Shown here in pieces: positions 50,401-59,015 of a DNA stretch of 64,000 nt (its first letter is position 1; every line of letters starts with the position of its first letter). The stretch lies in contig JABTUQ010000005.1 in the NCBI GenBank assembly GCA_015075225.1, positions 62,001 through 126,000 of the forward strand, given 5' to 3'. The notes below the pieces were generated by a model, which had not been told where the DNA came from, searched no databases, and saw only the letters and a program-made list of their open reading frames with translations. A program made the position numbers and the translations under genes. The stretch is from Burkholderiales bacterium (GTDB lineage: Bacteria > Pseudomonadota > Gammaproteobacteria > Burkholderiales > Nitrosomonadaceae).

Positions 50401-51083
50401 CGGAAAATGCGGTGGGAATAGGAGGGGCTTATCTTTGCATTTATGGAATGGAAGGGCCTGGCGGATATCAATTTGTCGGAAGGACCGTACAAATGTGGAA
50501 CCGTTACCGCCAAACCCGGGACTTTACTGCGGGCAAACCATGGTTGCTGCGCTTCTTTGATCAGATCAGGTTTTATCCTGTTTCAGAACAGGAATTACTC
50601 GAATTACGCCAGGATTTTATTACCGGACGCTTTGCGCTGCGTACCGAAGAAACAGTATTCAGCCTGCGTGGCTATCAGGCATTCCTGCAACAACACGCTG
50701 ACAGTATTCAGGCATTTAAAGTCCGGCAGCAAAACGCTTTTGAGATCGAACGTGAACACTGGAAGGCCGGGGATACCCAGGAAAGCAACATCAGCGAGGA
50801 GGATGCGGGAGATAGCTACGATCCATCCAGCGCAGAAAGCAGACTCCCGGATGTACCCGACGGAGCACATGCCATTAGCGCGGATGTCACCGGCACGGTA
50901 TGGAAACTGTTGATCGAGACCCGGCAAGTGGTCAATGCTGGTGATCCGGTCATCATCATCGAATCCATGAAAATGGAAATCACCCTGAGTGCGCCGGTTA
51001 GCGGCATCGTGCAACAGATCAGCTGCAGACAGGGCGATTATGTGTTTTCAGGCCAGATGTTGCTGATCGTTCAGGAAGAGTAG
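47445..51083 (+). CDS. Guanidine/urea carboxylase, full-length biotin enzyme
   Basis: 1212 aa; ATG 47445 ([20 protein letters not shown]) has AAGGAGC upstream. Biotin carboxylase domain (~1-450): ATP-grasp loop [56 protein letters not shown]. Carboxyltransferase (~460-1120): [60 protein letters not shown]. Biotinyl domain at the end with lysine motif [12 protein letters not shown]. Homologues under ykkC riboswitches carboxylate guanidine in preference to urea (established for others; inferred here). No allophanate hydrolase is fused or adjacent. The 3' end overlaps convergent mltD by 13 nt. Confidence 0.93.
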   Translation: [1212 protein letters not shown]

Positions 51084-52447
51084 GGCGCAGCCAGCGACAG
51101 TACAGGTTGCGCTGGCTTGAATGTGAGCTTCTGCCCCACGGAAAGCCGGTCGCTTCCCTTGTTCCATAAACGGATTGTCTTGACATCGATCCCGTGACGC
51201 CTGGCGATCTCGTGGAGCGTGTCGCCTTTTTTGACGGTGTAAACGATATGCTCTTCCGGTTGAACACGTTTTGCAGCCGGTTTGAGCGAGTGGCTGGCGA
51301 GATAGGTCATTTCTCTTGCACTGCTACCGTCACGCGGGACCAGCAACGTCTGACCCTTTTTCAGTGTGGCGCGTTCGGAGATACCATTGATTTGAGCCAA
51401 CCGGGCAACCGAGATACGATGCCGCTCTGCTAGATCACGCAAGGTTTCAGGTTTTTCTGCCTGGTAAACATGCCACGACACCAGTACTTTGTCATAGCTT
51501 TCAAGGTTGTCTACAAAGATCTTGACATTGGTAACCGGTAACAACAAGGTGCGTGGAGAATCTTCCGCTTTGATGACCGGCCTGTGATACGCCGGATTCA
51601 GTGCATTGAATTCATTTTCTGTAATTCCAGCCAGCCTGGCAGCCAGTTTTACATCAATTTGCTGATTTATCGTGATCTGTTCGAAGTAAGGCCGGTTTGG
51701 TATCGGTTTCAGTTTGATGCCATAGCGGCGAGGGTTGGCAATGATATTCCGGATGGCGATCAGCTTGGAGATGTAGTTCCTGGTTTCAGCTGGCAAACCG
51801 AGTGCCTGGTAGCTGACCGCCTTATTTCCACCGTGATCTGTATCAATCACTTTTTTGAGGGATCCCTCTCCCCAGTTGTACGCAGCCAATGCCAGATTCC
51901 AGTTACCAAACATTTTATGCAGCATCTGCAGGTAATCCAGTGCGGCCTGGGTGGCTGCGATGATGTCACGCCGTTCGTCATGCCACCAATTTTGCTCCAG
52001 CCCAAACGCTTTTGCTGTCGAAGGCACAAACTGCCACAAGCCTGCTGCATGCCTGTGGGAATAGGCTTCCGGATCAAACTCGCTCTCGATGATTGGCAGG
52101 AGCGCAATCTCGGCCGGCATGCGCCGGCGTTCTACTTCCTCAATGATGTAATGCAGGTAACGCTGACTGCGCTCAACAATATGATCCATGAATCGCTGGT
52201 TTTTGCTGAAATTGCTTTCATGTTGCCGTACTTCCTGGCTTTGGATATTGGCCAGGGAAAATCCGGTCCGTACGCGCATCCATAGATCATCCTGCTGCCT
52301 GTGCGACTGCACCTGATACTGTCTGGTATCGAGGGCAGTGATACTCATATTTTTTTCTAAAGCTTTGCCGGCTTGCGCCGTAACGGGAAGGGAGGCTAGT
52401 ACTACTGCGGCAATCAATGCTAGTGAGGTCTTCGATTTTGTCTTCAT
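51071..52447 (-). CDS. mltD: Lytic transglycosylase MltD with LysM domains
   Basis: Peptidoglycan-cleaving enzyme. ATG 52447 (MKTKSKTSLALIAAVVLASL) gives a clean signal peptide ending PVTAQA; the longer frame to 52510 is not needed. SLT domain: PAEIALLPIIESEFDPEAYS (catalytic Glu), HAAGLWQFVPSTAKAFGLEQ, FGNWNLALAAYNWGEGSLKK, RNYISKLIAIRNI. Two LysM repeats follow (VYQAEKPETLRDLAERHRIS and VYTVKKGDTLHEIARRHGID). No lipobox Cys is visible, unlike E. coli MltD. Convergent with and overlapping the carboxylase gene. Confidence 0.93.
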   Translation of the reverse strand: MKTKSKTSLALIAAVVLASLPVTAQAGKALEKNMSITALDTRQYQVQSHRQQDDLWMRVRTGFSLANIQSQEVRQHESNFSKNQRFMDHIVERSQRYLHYIIEEVERRRMPAEIALLPIIESEFDPEAYSHRHAAGLWQFVPSTAKAFGLEQNWWHDERRDIIAATQAALDYLQMLHKMFGNWNLALAAYNWGEGSLKKVIDTDHGGNKAVSYQALGLPAETRNYISKLIAIRNIIANPRRYGIKLKPIPNRPYFEQITINQQIDVKLAARLAGITENEFNALNPAYHRPVIKAEDSPRTLLLPVTNVKIFVDNLESYDKVLVSWHVYQAEKPETLRDLAERHRISVARLAQINGISERATLKKGQTLLVPRDGSSAREMTYLASHSLKPAAKRVQPEEHIVYTVKKGDTLHEIARRHGIDVKTIRLWNKGSDRLSVGQKLTFKPAQPVLSLAAPYSS

Positions 52448-52746
52448 CCTGAATAAAACGAACGATTCGCCCGCATAATTGGTTTCCTGAAAATAAAAAA
52501 GGCTGGTCACTCGTATTTTTTAATTTTAAAGTGAACCAGCCGGCTCGCTGCCATTTTACCTGAATTTACCAATCGACAATCTGCTGATTATCAACCATAT
52601 CGAGTGACAGCTGATTTTTCATTGAAAATCGCCGTAACTCTCGTCAAGAGATTGTTCCCATTTATCAGACTGGACTAATCTGGCGCTGCGTCTTAAACTT
52701 CCATGGGAGTTCATATTCTGCGTCAACTACATATAAGGAAACGGCA
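52448..52746. other. Intergenic region between mltD and the peroxiredoxin gene
   Basis: 299 nt between two divergent starts. Apart from the hairpin at 52495-52541 and the AAGGAAACGGCA ribosome site before the peroxiredoxin ATG, I see no gene or known motif. Confidence 0.4.
52495..52541 (-). terminator. Hairpin with T run upstream of mltD
   Basis: Read on the minus strand: GGCTGGTTCAC, an AT-rich loop, GTGACCAGCC, then TTTTTT. It has the form of an intrinsic terminator but lies in front of mltD, where it could attenuate mltD or stop antisense reading. No minus-strand gene lies directly upstream. Confidence 0.5.
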
Positions 52747-53309
52747 ATGTCACTGATTAACACCACGGTTAAACCATTTAAGGCAACTGCGTATCACAAT
52801 GGCGATTTGTCGAGGTTACGGACAAAACCCTGAAAGGCAAATGGTCGGTTATCGTTTTTTACCCGGCCGACTTTACTTTTGTATGCCCGACCGAACTGGA
52901 AGATCTGGCGGACAACTATACTGAATTCCAGAAAGCCGGGGTTGAAGTTTACGTTGTTTCTACCGACACGCATTTCACACACAAAGCATGGCACGACAGC
53001 TCCAGTGTGGTTCGTAAGGTTCAATATCCGATGGTGGGAGATCCAACCAGAGAGCTGGCGCGCAATTTTGATGTATTGATCGAAGAAGCCGGGCTGGCGC
53101 TGCGCGGCAGTTTCATTATCAATCCGGAAGGGCAGATCAAGGCATTTGAAGTCCAGGATAACAGCATCGGCCGTAATGCTGCCGAGCTGCTGCGCAAAGC
53201 CAAGGCTGCACAGTATGTCTCGATGCATGATGGCGAAGTTTGCCCGGCCAAATGGACGGAAGGTGCTGCCACACTGAAGCCGTCAATCGACCTGGTAGGC
53301 AAAATTTAA
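52747..53309 (+). CDS. ahpC: Peroxiredoxin, AhpC type (one frameshift)
   Basis: Two-Cys peroxiredoxin that reduces peroxides. [20 protein letters not shown] is in frame. Near 52805 a T is missing (GATTTG for GATTTTG), so [20 protein letters not shown] is read only with a corrected base. The remainder has the peroxidatic Cys in [43 protein letters not shown] and the resolving Cys in GEVCPAKW. ~187 aa. AAGGAAAC ribosome site. A strong terminator follows. No ahpF nearby. Confidence 0.92.
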
Positions 53310-53336
53310 TCTCTTGCCGGTTCGGCTTGTCCTGAT

Positions 53337-53389
53337 ACTGGTCGGCGGTATTTCCTGTTTCCGGGAAATGCGCCGACCAGTTTTATTTT
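53337..53389 (+). terminator. Intrinsic terminator after ahpC
   Basis: Perfect 11-bp stem ACTGGTCGGCG / CGCCGACCAGT around a 23-nt loop that can fold further (TTTCCTG/CCGGGAAA), followed by TTTTATTTT. Ends the peroxiredoxin transcript. Confidence 0.88.
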
Positions 53390-53405
53390 ATCTATCATCA
53401 GCATC

Positions 53406-53996
53406 ATGATAAGCAACCATTGGTTTAAATCTTTATCGGCTCGCAAGAAGAGCAAGATTCCCTGGAAATTCAGCAGTCCCGCAAATACTGTATTGCAATT
53501 GGCATTGATTTTGTGTGTTACCGCCTGCACTAGCCAGAGTAAATTTTTCGATACACTTGATTACAAAAAGGATTGGGACACGATCCAGTCCGGACTTCCT
53601 GCCTATCCGCAACCGGAAAATCTGCTGGAATTTGACGCAGGCCCTGCAGCCAATCTGCGCTATTTCATTGATGCCAAATCCATCAGTGTCGATGAAAAAC
53701 GCGTTATCCGCTACAGCATGGTGGCTCAATCCCCCCAAGGGGCGAGCAACGTATCATACGAAGGATTGCGCTGCGAAACGCGCGAGAGAAAGCGTTACGC
53801 CACCGGCAACAACGACACCCGCACCTGGGTGCGTGCCGGCATTTCGGAATGGCAACCGCTGGAGAGGGTGTCTCAGTTACAAGCCCAGCGTGAACTGGCC
53901 AAATTTTATTTTTGCCCACGCGGGCTGGTAGTTGGCTCATCTGCAGAAGCCATACGTGCACTCAAGGCTGGCGTGCATCCAATGGCGATTCGCTGA
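53406..53996 (+). CDS. CNP1-like family lipoprotein
   Basis: 196 aa. N-terminal hydrophobic segment NTVLQLALILCVTA-C with a lipobox-like VTAC. The conserved part has WDTIQSGLPAYPQPENLLEF, RYFIDAKSISVDEKRVIRYS, SYEGLRCETRERKRYA and a WVRAGISEWQPL segment, as in the CNP1-like family of betaproteobacterial exported proteins. Function unknown. Its stop abuts the convergent slipin gene without a gap. Confidence 0.85.
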   Translation: MISNHWFKSLSARKKSKIPWKFSSPANTVLQLALILCVTACTSQSKFFDTLDYKKDWDTIQSGLPAYPQPENLLEFDAGPAANLRYFIDAKSISVDEKRVIRYSMVAQSPQGASNVSYEGLRCETRERKRYATGNNDTRTWVRAGISEWQPLERVSQLQAQRELAKFYFCPRGLVVGSSAEAIRALKAGVHPMAIR

Positions 53997-54803
53997 TTAT
54001 TGTTTGCCCGTTTCACCTGTCTTCCCGGTTTGATTGTCAGGTTGTTTTTCAGCCATTTTCTGCAGGATTGTCAGGAGCTCGATCGGCAGCGGAAAAACGA
54101 TCGTAGCGCTTTTTTCGCCTGCAATTTCGGTCAGGGTTTGCAAATAGCGCAGTTGTAAAGCCTGTGGCTGGCCAGCCAGGATTTGCGAGGCTTCAAGCAG
54201 GTGATGTGATGCCTGCAATTCTCCTTCTGCATGAATGATTTTGGCACGGCGTTCACGTTCAGCTTCGGCCTGCCTGGCAATCGCCCGTACCATGGTTTCA
54301 TTGAGATCAACGTGCTTGAGCTCGACATTCGATACCTTGATTCCCCATGCTTCAGTCTGCTCGTCCAGAATCAGCTGAATATCCGTATTGAGTTTATCCC
54401 GGCTGGCCAGCATCTCATCCAGCTCATGCTGTCCCAGCACGGAACGCAAGGTTGTTTGTGCCAGCTGACTGGTTGCCATGTTGTAGTCTTCTACCTGAAT
54501 AATGGCTTTTTGTGGGTCAACCACACGAAAATACAGTACGGCATTGACCTTGACTGAAACGTTGTCGCGCGAGATGACATCCTGAGCCGGTACATCCATC
54601 ACAATGGTGCGCAGATCCACCCGCACCATGGTTTGAATGGCAGGAATTACGATGACCAAGCCCGGCCCCTTGACCCGCCAGAAACGTCCCAGCATGAATA
54701 CGACACCGCGCTCATATTCTTTCAACACCTTGAGTGCGCTGGCGAGGAAAAAGATGGAAAAGATCAGTATAGGCGTAACGATAGATATGGTATCCGTGTA
54801 CAT
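53997..54803 (-). CDS. Slipin, SPFH/band 7 membrane protein
   Basis: 268 aa. ATG 54803 ([20 protein letters not shown]) follows GGAGAA. One TM segment, then a band 7 domain: [110 protein letters not shown]. Usually pairs with NfeD in membrane microdomains; the nfeD gene is directly upstream (1 nt apart). Confidence 0.93.
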   Translation of the reverse strand: MYTDTISIVTPILIFSIFFLASALKVLKEYERGVVFMLGRFWRVKGPGLVIVIPAIQTMVRVDLRTIVMDVPAQDVISRDNVSVKVNAVLYFRVVDPQKAIIQVEDYNMATSQLAQTTLRSVLGQHELDEMLASRDKLNTDIQLILDEQTEAWGIKVSNVELKHVDLNETMVRAIARQAEAERERRAKIIHAEGELQASHHLLEASQILAGQPQALQLRYLQTLTEIAGEKSATIVFPLPIELLTILQKMAEKQPDNQTGKTGETGKQ

Positions 54804-54804
54804 A

Positions 54805-56226
54805 TCAATTCTCCGTTGTATGCGTTGAGTGATCGGATTGGCAAGGCTCCACTTCCAGCAGCAAGCCCCGCATGGCTGTAACTTTGATCTGCTGCCCGGG
54901 TAACAATGGTGTACGGGTGCGCGCACGCCACCGTTCCCCATGAACCCGTACCCAGCCTTCCTGCTCAAAACCTTCCAGTACTTCACCCGTGCTGTGAATC
55001 AGCTCTTCACTGCCTGTAATCACTGGCTTTTTTCTGGATTTAAGCACCATGCCGAACACCAGCATGAAAAATCCGGCTGACATCAGCGTAAACGTGGCGA
55101 TCAATGGAATCGAAATGCCATAACCAGGCATTTCCGTGTCGATCAGCATGATTGAACCGATGACAAAAGCTGCAATGCCGCCGGTACCCAGTGCGCCCAC
55201 ACCCGGTAGTAGAGCTTCTGCCAGCATGAACGTGATCCCGAGCAGAATCAGCATCAGACCAGCATAGTTGATCGGCAAAACCTGAAAGGCAAACAAGGCC
55301 AGTAATAGACTGATTGCTCCAACTACACCAGCTATAATTGTTCCGGGCATAGTAAATTCCAGAACCAGGCCATAGAAACCAATCAGCATCAGGATGTAGG
55401 CAATATTGGGGTCCGCAATCACTGCCAGCAGGCGGGTGCGCCAATCCTGTTCGAAGTGCTCCAGCGTCAGGGACCGGGTGGACAATTTAATGCTCTCACT
55501 GGATAAATCGACTGTACGCCCGTCTATCTTGGCCAGCAGATCACTCACATCATCTGCCACCAGATCAATGACGTTTTTATCAAGTGCTTCGGCAGCTGTC
55601 AGACTCGCTCCCTCACGCACGGCCTGCTCCGCTCAATCCATATTACGTCCGCGCATCTGGGCAAGCCCGCGGATATAAGCGACGGCATCATTGATAACTT
55701 TTACTGTCATGGCATCCTTCACCCCGGATGTATCGGTTCGATCACCCGTTCTGTCAGGTATTTCCGGCGCTGATGTCAAAGTATTTATTTTTACCGGTGT
55801 AGCGGCGCCCATATTGGTAGCGGGCGCCATTGCCGCGATATGGCTGGCATAGAGGATATAGGTTCCGGCACTGGCAGCACGTGCGCCACCAGGCGCAATG
55901 AAACTTACTACTGGTACCGGAGAAGCAATGATTTCCTGAATAATTTTGCGCATCGACACATCCAGGCCACCTGGTGTATCAATCTGCAGAATGACTATTT
56001 TTGCCTGCTGCTCGGCAGACCTGGACAGTCCGCGCTGAATATAACCGTACATGGCCGGGCCGATTGTCCCGTTAATCTCCAGCAACACAGCGATATTGCC
56101 AGTATCGCGCTTTGCAGCGCCGGATATGCCGGGAGATTGGGCGAATAGCGTACCCATCCATAACAGACACGCCAGTAACAGGCCGTATTGTGTCCGGTAA
56201 AGCCATGAGGATTTACTGGCACACAT
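54805..56226 (-). CDS. NfeD-family membrane serine protease, interrupted by an in-frame TGA
   Basis: Long NfeD (ClpP-like protease + TM domain + OB domain). ATG 56226 ([17 protein letters not shown]) starts a signal peptide. Protease part: [60 protein letters not shown] (nucleophile Ser), [20 protein letters not shown] (Lys). At 55633-55635 a TGA stands where homologues would have Trp ([19 protein letters not shown]). The frame does not change and continues through four TMs to the OB domain ([20 protein letters not shown]). TGG to TGA is one substitution. Either a true split or pseudogene, or a base-call error. Confidence 0.85.
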
Positions 56227-56234
56227 GCGCTTCT

Positions 56235-56837
56235 CTACTCTCGCAGCCAGCGTTGTCGTACAGAATCGCAGTTCAGGGCTAGCCACTGCAACGCGATGAT
56301 GGCGCTGGCAGAATTGATCCGACCGGAGCTTAGCAGTTTGATGGCGTCGTTCAGCGGCATGATGTGTACCTTGATATCCTCATCTTCACCATGATTACCA
56401 TGAATGGCACCGGCTTCGATCGTTTGCATATCAACCCGGCCACAGAACAAAATGATTCGCTCGGTAGTGCCACCGGGACTGACTAGATAATCGTACAGCG
56501 GAATCAGATTGCTGATTTGGCAACTCGCTTCCTCTATTGATTCTCTTGCAACTACCTGTTCCGGTGTTTCGCCGGTCTCGATGACTCCCGCCACGATTTC
56601 CAGCAGCCAGGGGCCCCCGGGAGCAGACATGGCACCAGCACGAAACTGTTCGATCAGTAAAACTTCATCTGTTTGTGGATCATAAGGCAATACCGCAGCA
56701 GCGTGTCCCCGCTCAAATAATTCGCGGGTAAATGGACGACTCCATTCGCCATTAAATTTATGGTGACGTAACTGGTACTGTTCCAGGCGAAAAAATCCCT
56801 GATAACAGATGGTTTTATCCAGGATGTCAAAGTCCAT
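56235..56837 (-). CDS. nudF: ADP-ribose pyrophosphatase-type NUDIX hydrolase
   Basis: 200 aa. The Nudix box is GVIETGETPEQVVARESIEE (G-x5-E-x7-R-E-U-x-E-E). The preceding HAAAVLPYDPQTDEVLLIEQ FRAGA and the following LYDYLVSPGGTTERIILFCG match E. coli NudF/AdpP, which splits ADP-ribose to AMP and ribose-5-phosphate. ATG 56837. Only 8 nt separate it from the nfeD start. Confidence 0.92.
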   Translation of the reverse strand: MDFDILDKTICYQGFFRLEQYQLRHHKFNGEWSRPFTRELFERGHAAAVLPYDPQTDEVLLIEQFRAGAMSAPGGPWLLEIVAGVIETGETPEQVVARESIEEASCQISNLIPLYDYLVSPGGTTERIILFCGRVDMQTIEAGAIHGNHGEDEDIKVHIMPLNDAIKLLSSGRINSASAIIALQWLALNCDSVRQRWLRE

Positions 56838-56968
56838 TACAGGTATCCGGGAGTGTGGCCCGCAGCCGGAATCTTGCTCCGGAAGGCAGGTGGGTAGTGC
56901 TACGAACGAACGATTATCGGGCGTGAGTCAGCCAACCTGAGTAGAGTTGGTCGCCACGCCCGGTACTA

Positions 56969-57880
56969 TTAGTGTTTCAGGTCAGCTGCTTGCTGAATAC
57001 CAGCCAGCAACCAGGTGGAATCGGATGCTGCAAGATCTTTTTCAACGTGCCAGATTTCATCAAATGGCTCCGGTTGTGCGTTGGGTGCATCACGTAGTTC
57101 ACCGGTAAAGCGCACGCTGGCAATAGCATGATTATCCTGATGAGTTACATCCAGCAGTGCTGCGTCAACAAAAATAACATCAGTCTGTTGTGCTGTGCCA
57201 CGTTCGGCAACCTGTTTGCTGATTTCAGCAAACAGATCAGGCGTCGTATAGGCGCGGATTTCTTCCAAATCTCCGGAATCATGTGCCAATTGCAGGGCGA
57301 TAAATGAGCGTTTGGCCTGTTTGAGGAAGGATTCGACATCGAAATCAGCCGGAATATCAGGAGCATCCGTGCTTGCGGGTTGCGCAGCATAGCCAGCACC
57401 CACGCCGCCTGCCGGAGCAGCTGTGTCCCGCCCCGGGAACGGAATACCGCCCATGCCCTGACTAGCGCCAGCACCTGAATACTGCATCGGCCGTGGAGTT
57501 TGCCTGCCTCCGGAAGCACCACGCATCATGCGCATGATGAAGAAAATGGCAACAGCGATGCCAACTAGTACCAGAATATCCATCATGTTGATGCCATCAA
57601 AGGCGCCACCCATGAGCAAGGATGCCAGTAACCCGCCAGCAGCCAGTCCGGCCAGCGGTCCGAGCCATTTGCTTGCTCCCGATGCAGCCGGGGCAGCAGG
57701 TGATGCAGTCTGCCCCTGTTGCTGGGCTTTGTTGGGAGCAGCCTGTTGCTGCCGGTTAAGATTGAGTGACTGGCGCTGTTTTCCGATACTGCTACCACCA
57801 CCCATGCGACGCGCTTCAACATCAAGCGTAGTCAGGCCAAAGGCAAACAGGGCTATGGTCAGAAGTGTTACTATCCGCAT
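56969..57880 (-). CDS. Tim44-like domain membrane protein
   Basis: 303 aa; ATG 57880 (MRIVTLLTIALFAFGLTTLD) has GGAGGTAG upstream. Order: signal sequence ending VEA, Gln-rich and Ala/Pro-rich linker, glycine-rich hydrophobic stretch (LAGLAAGGLLASLLMGG) and TM (MDILVLVGIAVAIFFIMRMM). A low-complexity Gly region and a C-terminal Tim44-like domain follow: FDVESFLKQAKRSFIALQLA, LEEIRAYTTPDLFAEI, WHVEKDLAASDSTWLLAGIQ. Role in bacteria unknown. Confidence 0.88.
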   Translation of the reverse strand: MRIVTLLTIALFAFGLTTLDVEARRMGGGSSIGKQRQSLNLNRQQQAAPNKAQQQGQTASPAAPAASGASKWLGPLAGLAAGGLLASLLMGGAFDGINMMDILVLVGIAVAIFFIMRMMRGASGGRQTPRPMQYSGAGASQGMGGIPFPGRDTAAPAGGVGAGYAAQPASTDAPDIPADFDVESFLKQAKRSFIALQLAHDSGDLEEIRAYTTPDLFAEISKQVAERGTAQQTDVIFVDAALLDVTHQDNHAIASVRFTGELRDAPNAQPEPFDEIWHVEKDLAASDSTWLLAGIQQAADLKH

Positions 57881-57973
57881 TATGACTACCTCCAAGATTC
57901 AAAAACACAATTCAGGGGCTGAGTATAGCACCAACCCCGGCTCCACTAGACTATCCGCCTGGAGGAAAAGTTC

Positions 57974-58840
57974 ATGATCGCAAGCATGACTGGCTATGCT
58001 GCGGTCTCCCGGGAAATCCCGCAGGGGTCGCTGGCAGTGGAGCTGCGTTCAGTCAACAACCGTTATCTTGATCTGCAATTCAAACTCCCGGATGAATTGC
58101 GCGCACTTGAAACCGAAATGCGCGATTTTCTCGGTGCCGGGCTGACACGGGGAAAAATTGACTGCCGTCTGACTTATTCAGCCTATTCAGGCAATGCTCG
58201 TCAGCAAAGGCTAAATCATGATCTGCTGAATAATCTGCGCGGCATGAACGATGAAATAAAATCGTTTTTTACCACTGCAGGAGATCTTTCCGTTGCCGAA
58301 ATTCTCCGCTGGCCTGGAGTACTCGACAGTAACCAGATTTCAGTTGAAGAATTGCGCGCACCTTGCATGGCGCTTTTACAAGCCGCTTTGCAGGAGCTTG
58401 TATTTTCCCGGAAGCGTGAAGGTGAGAAATTGCAAAATCTGCTGCTGGAGCGTGTTCAGCGCATGCGTCAGCTGGTAGTGGAATTGTTACCCAATCTCCC
58501 GGCCATACTGGCAGGTTTTCAGGAAAGATTACTGGCCAGCCTGCAAGCAGCGGGGCTGAATGAAAAAGACGAACGAATCCGCCAGGAATTCACTCTGTTT
58601 GCCAACCGGGTTGACGTAGACGAAGAATTATCGCGCCTGCAAGGGCACCTCAACGAATTTGAACATATCGTACTTGCTGGAGGCGTCGTCGGCAAACGGC
58701 TGGACTTTTTGACACAAGAGCTGAATCGGGAAGCAAATACACTGGCATCCAAATCGGTAGCGAGGGAAGTCTCGCGAATAGCGGTGGAAATGAAAGTGTT
58801 AATCGAACAACTACGTGAGCAAATTCAGAATATTGAATAA
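57974..58840 (+). CDS. yicC: YicC/YloC-family endoribonuclease
   Basis: 288 aa; ATG 57974 has GGAGGAAAAG. MIASMTGYAAVSREIPQGSL, then VELRSVNNRYLDLQFKLPDE, SRKREGEKLQNLLLERVQRM and the conserved C-terminal GKRLDFLTQELNREANTLAS KSVAREVSRIAVEMK. E. coli YicC is an RNase that acts on small RNAs. Divergent from the Tim44 gene, convergent with parB, from which it is separated by a 142-bp repeat. Confidence 0.94.
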   Translation: MIASMTGYAAVSREIPQGSLAVELRSVNNRYLDLQFKLPDELRALETEMRDFLGAGLTRGKIDCRLTYSAYSGNARQQRLNHDLLNNLRGMNDEIKSFFTTAGDLSVAEILRWPGVLDSNQISVEELRAPCMALLQAALQELVFSRKREGEKLQNLLLERVQRMRQLVVELLPNLPAILAGFQERLLASLQAAGLNEKDERIRQEFTLFANRVDVDEELSRLQGHLNEFEHIVLAGGVVGKRLDFLTQELNREANTLASKSVAREVSRIAVEMKVLIEQLREQIQNIE

Positions 58841-58873
58841 TGTTCTGAAAATTTCAAAAATCGGCAGTTTCCA

Positions 58874-59015
58874 GGGAACTTCTGAAAAACGTCAGCGAGG
58901 CAGTCAGCTTAAGGCAAAAATCGGCGAAGAAACGGAGTTTTTACGTAGTAAATGAGTATTTTAAGCCGGTTTTTAACGAAAAAATGACAATGCAGGTAGT
59001 TTTGCAGAGACTCCC
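58874..59015. repeat. MITE-like repeat, copy B (142 bp)
   Basis: Inverted copy of the repeat at 12171-12312. Ends GGGAACTTCTGAAAAACGTC and, from the other side, GGGAGTCTCTGCAAAACTAC; the interior matches copy A across its length with scattered changes and short gaps. The end at 59015 overlaps the parB stop codon TAG. Non-coding. Confidence 0.75.

Noticed and set aside
41163..51083. Calling the cluster a urea amidolyase locus
   Set aside because: The two ykkC aptamers and the DUF1989 pair point to guanidine as substrate, and no allophanate hydrolase is present.
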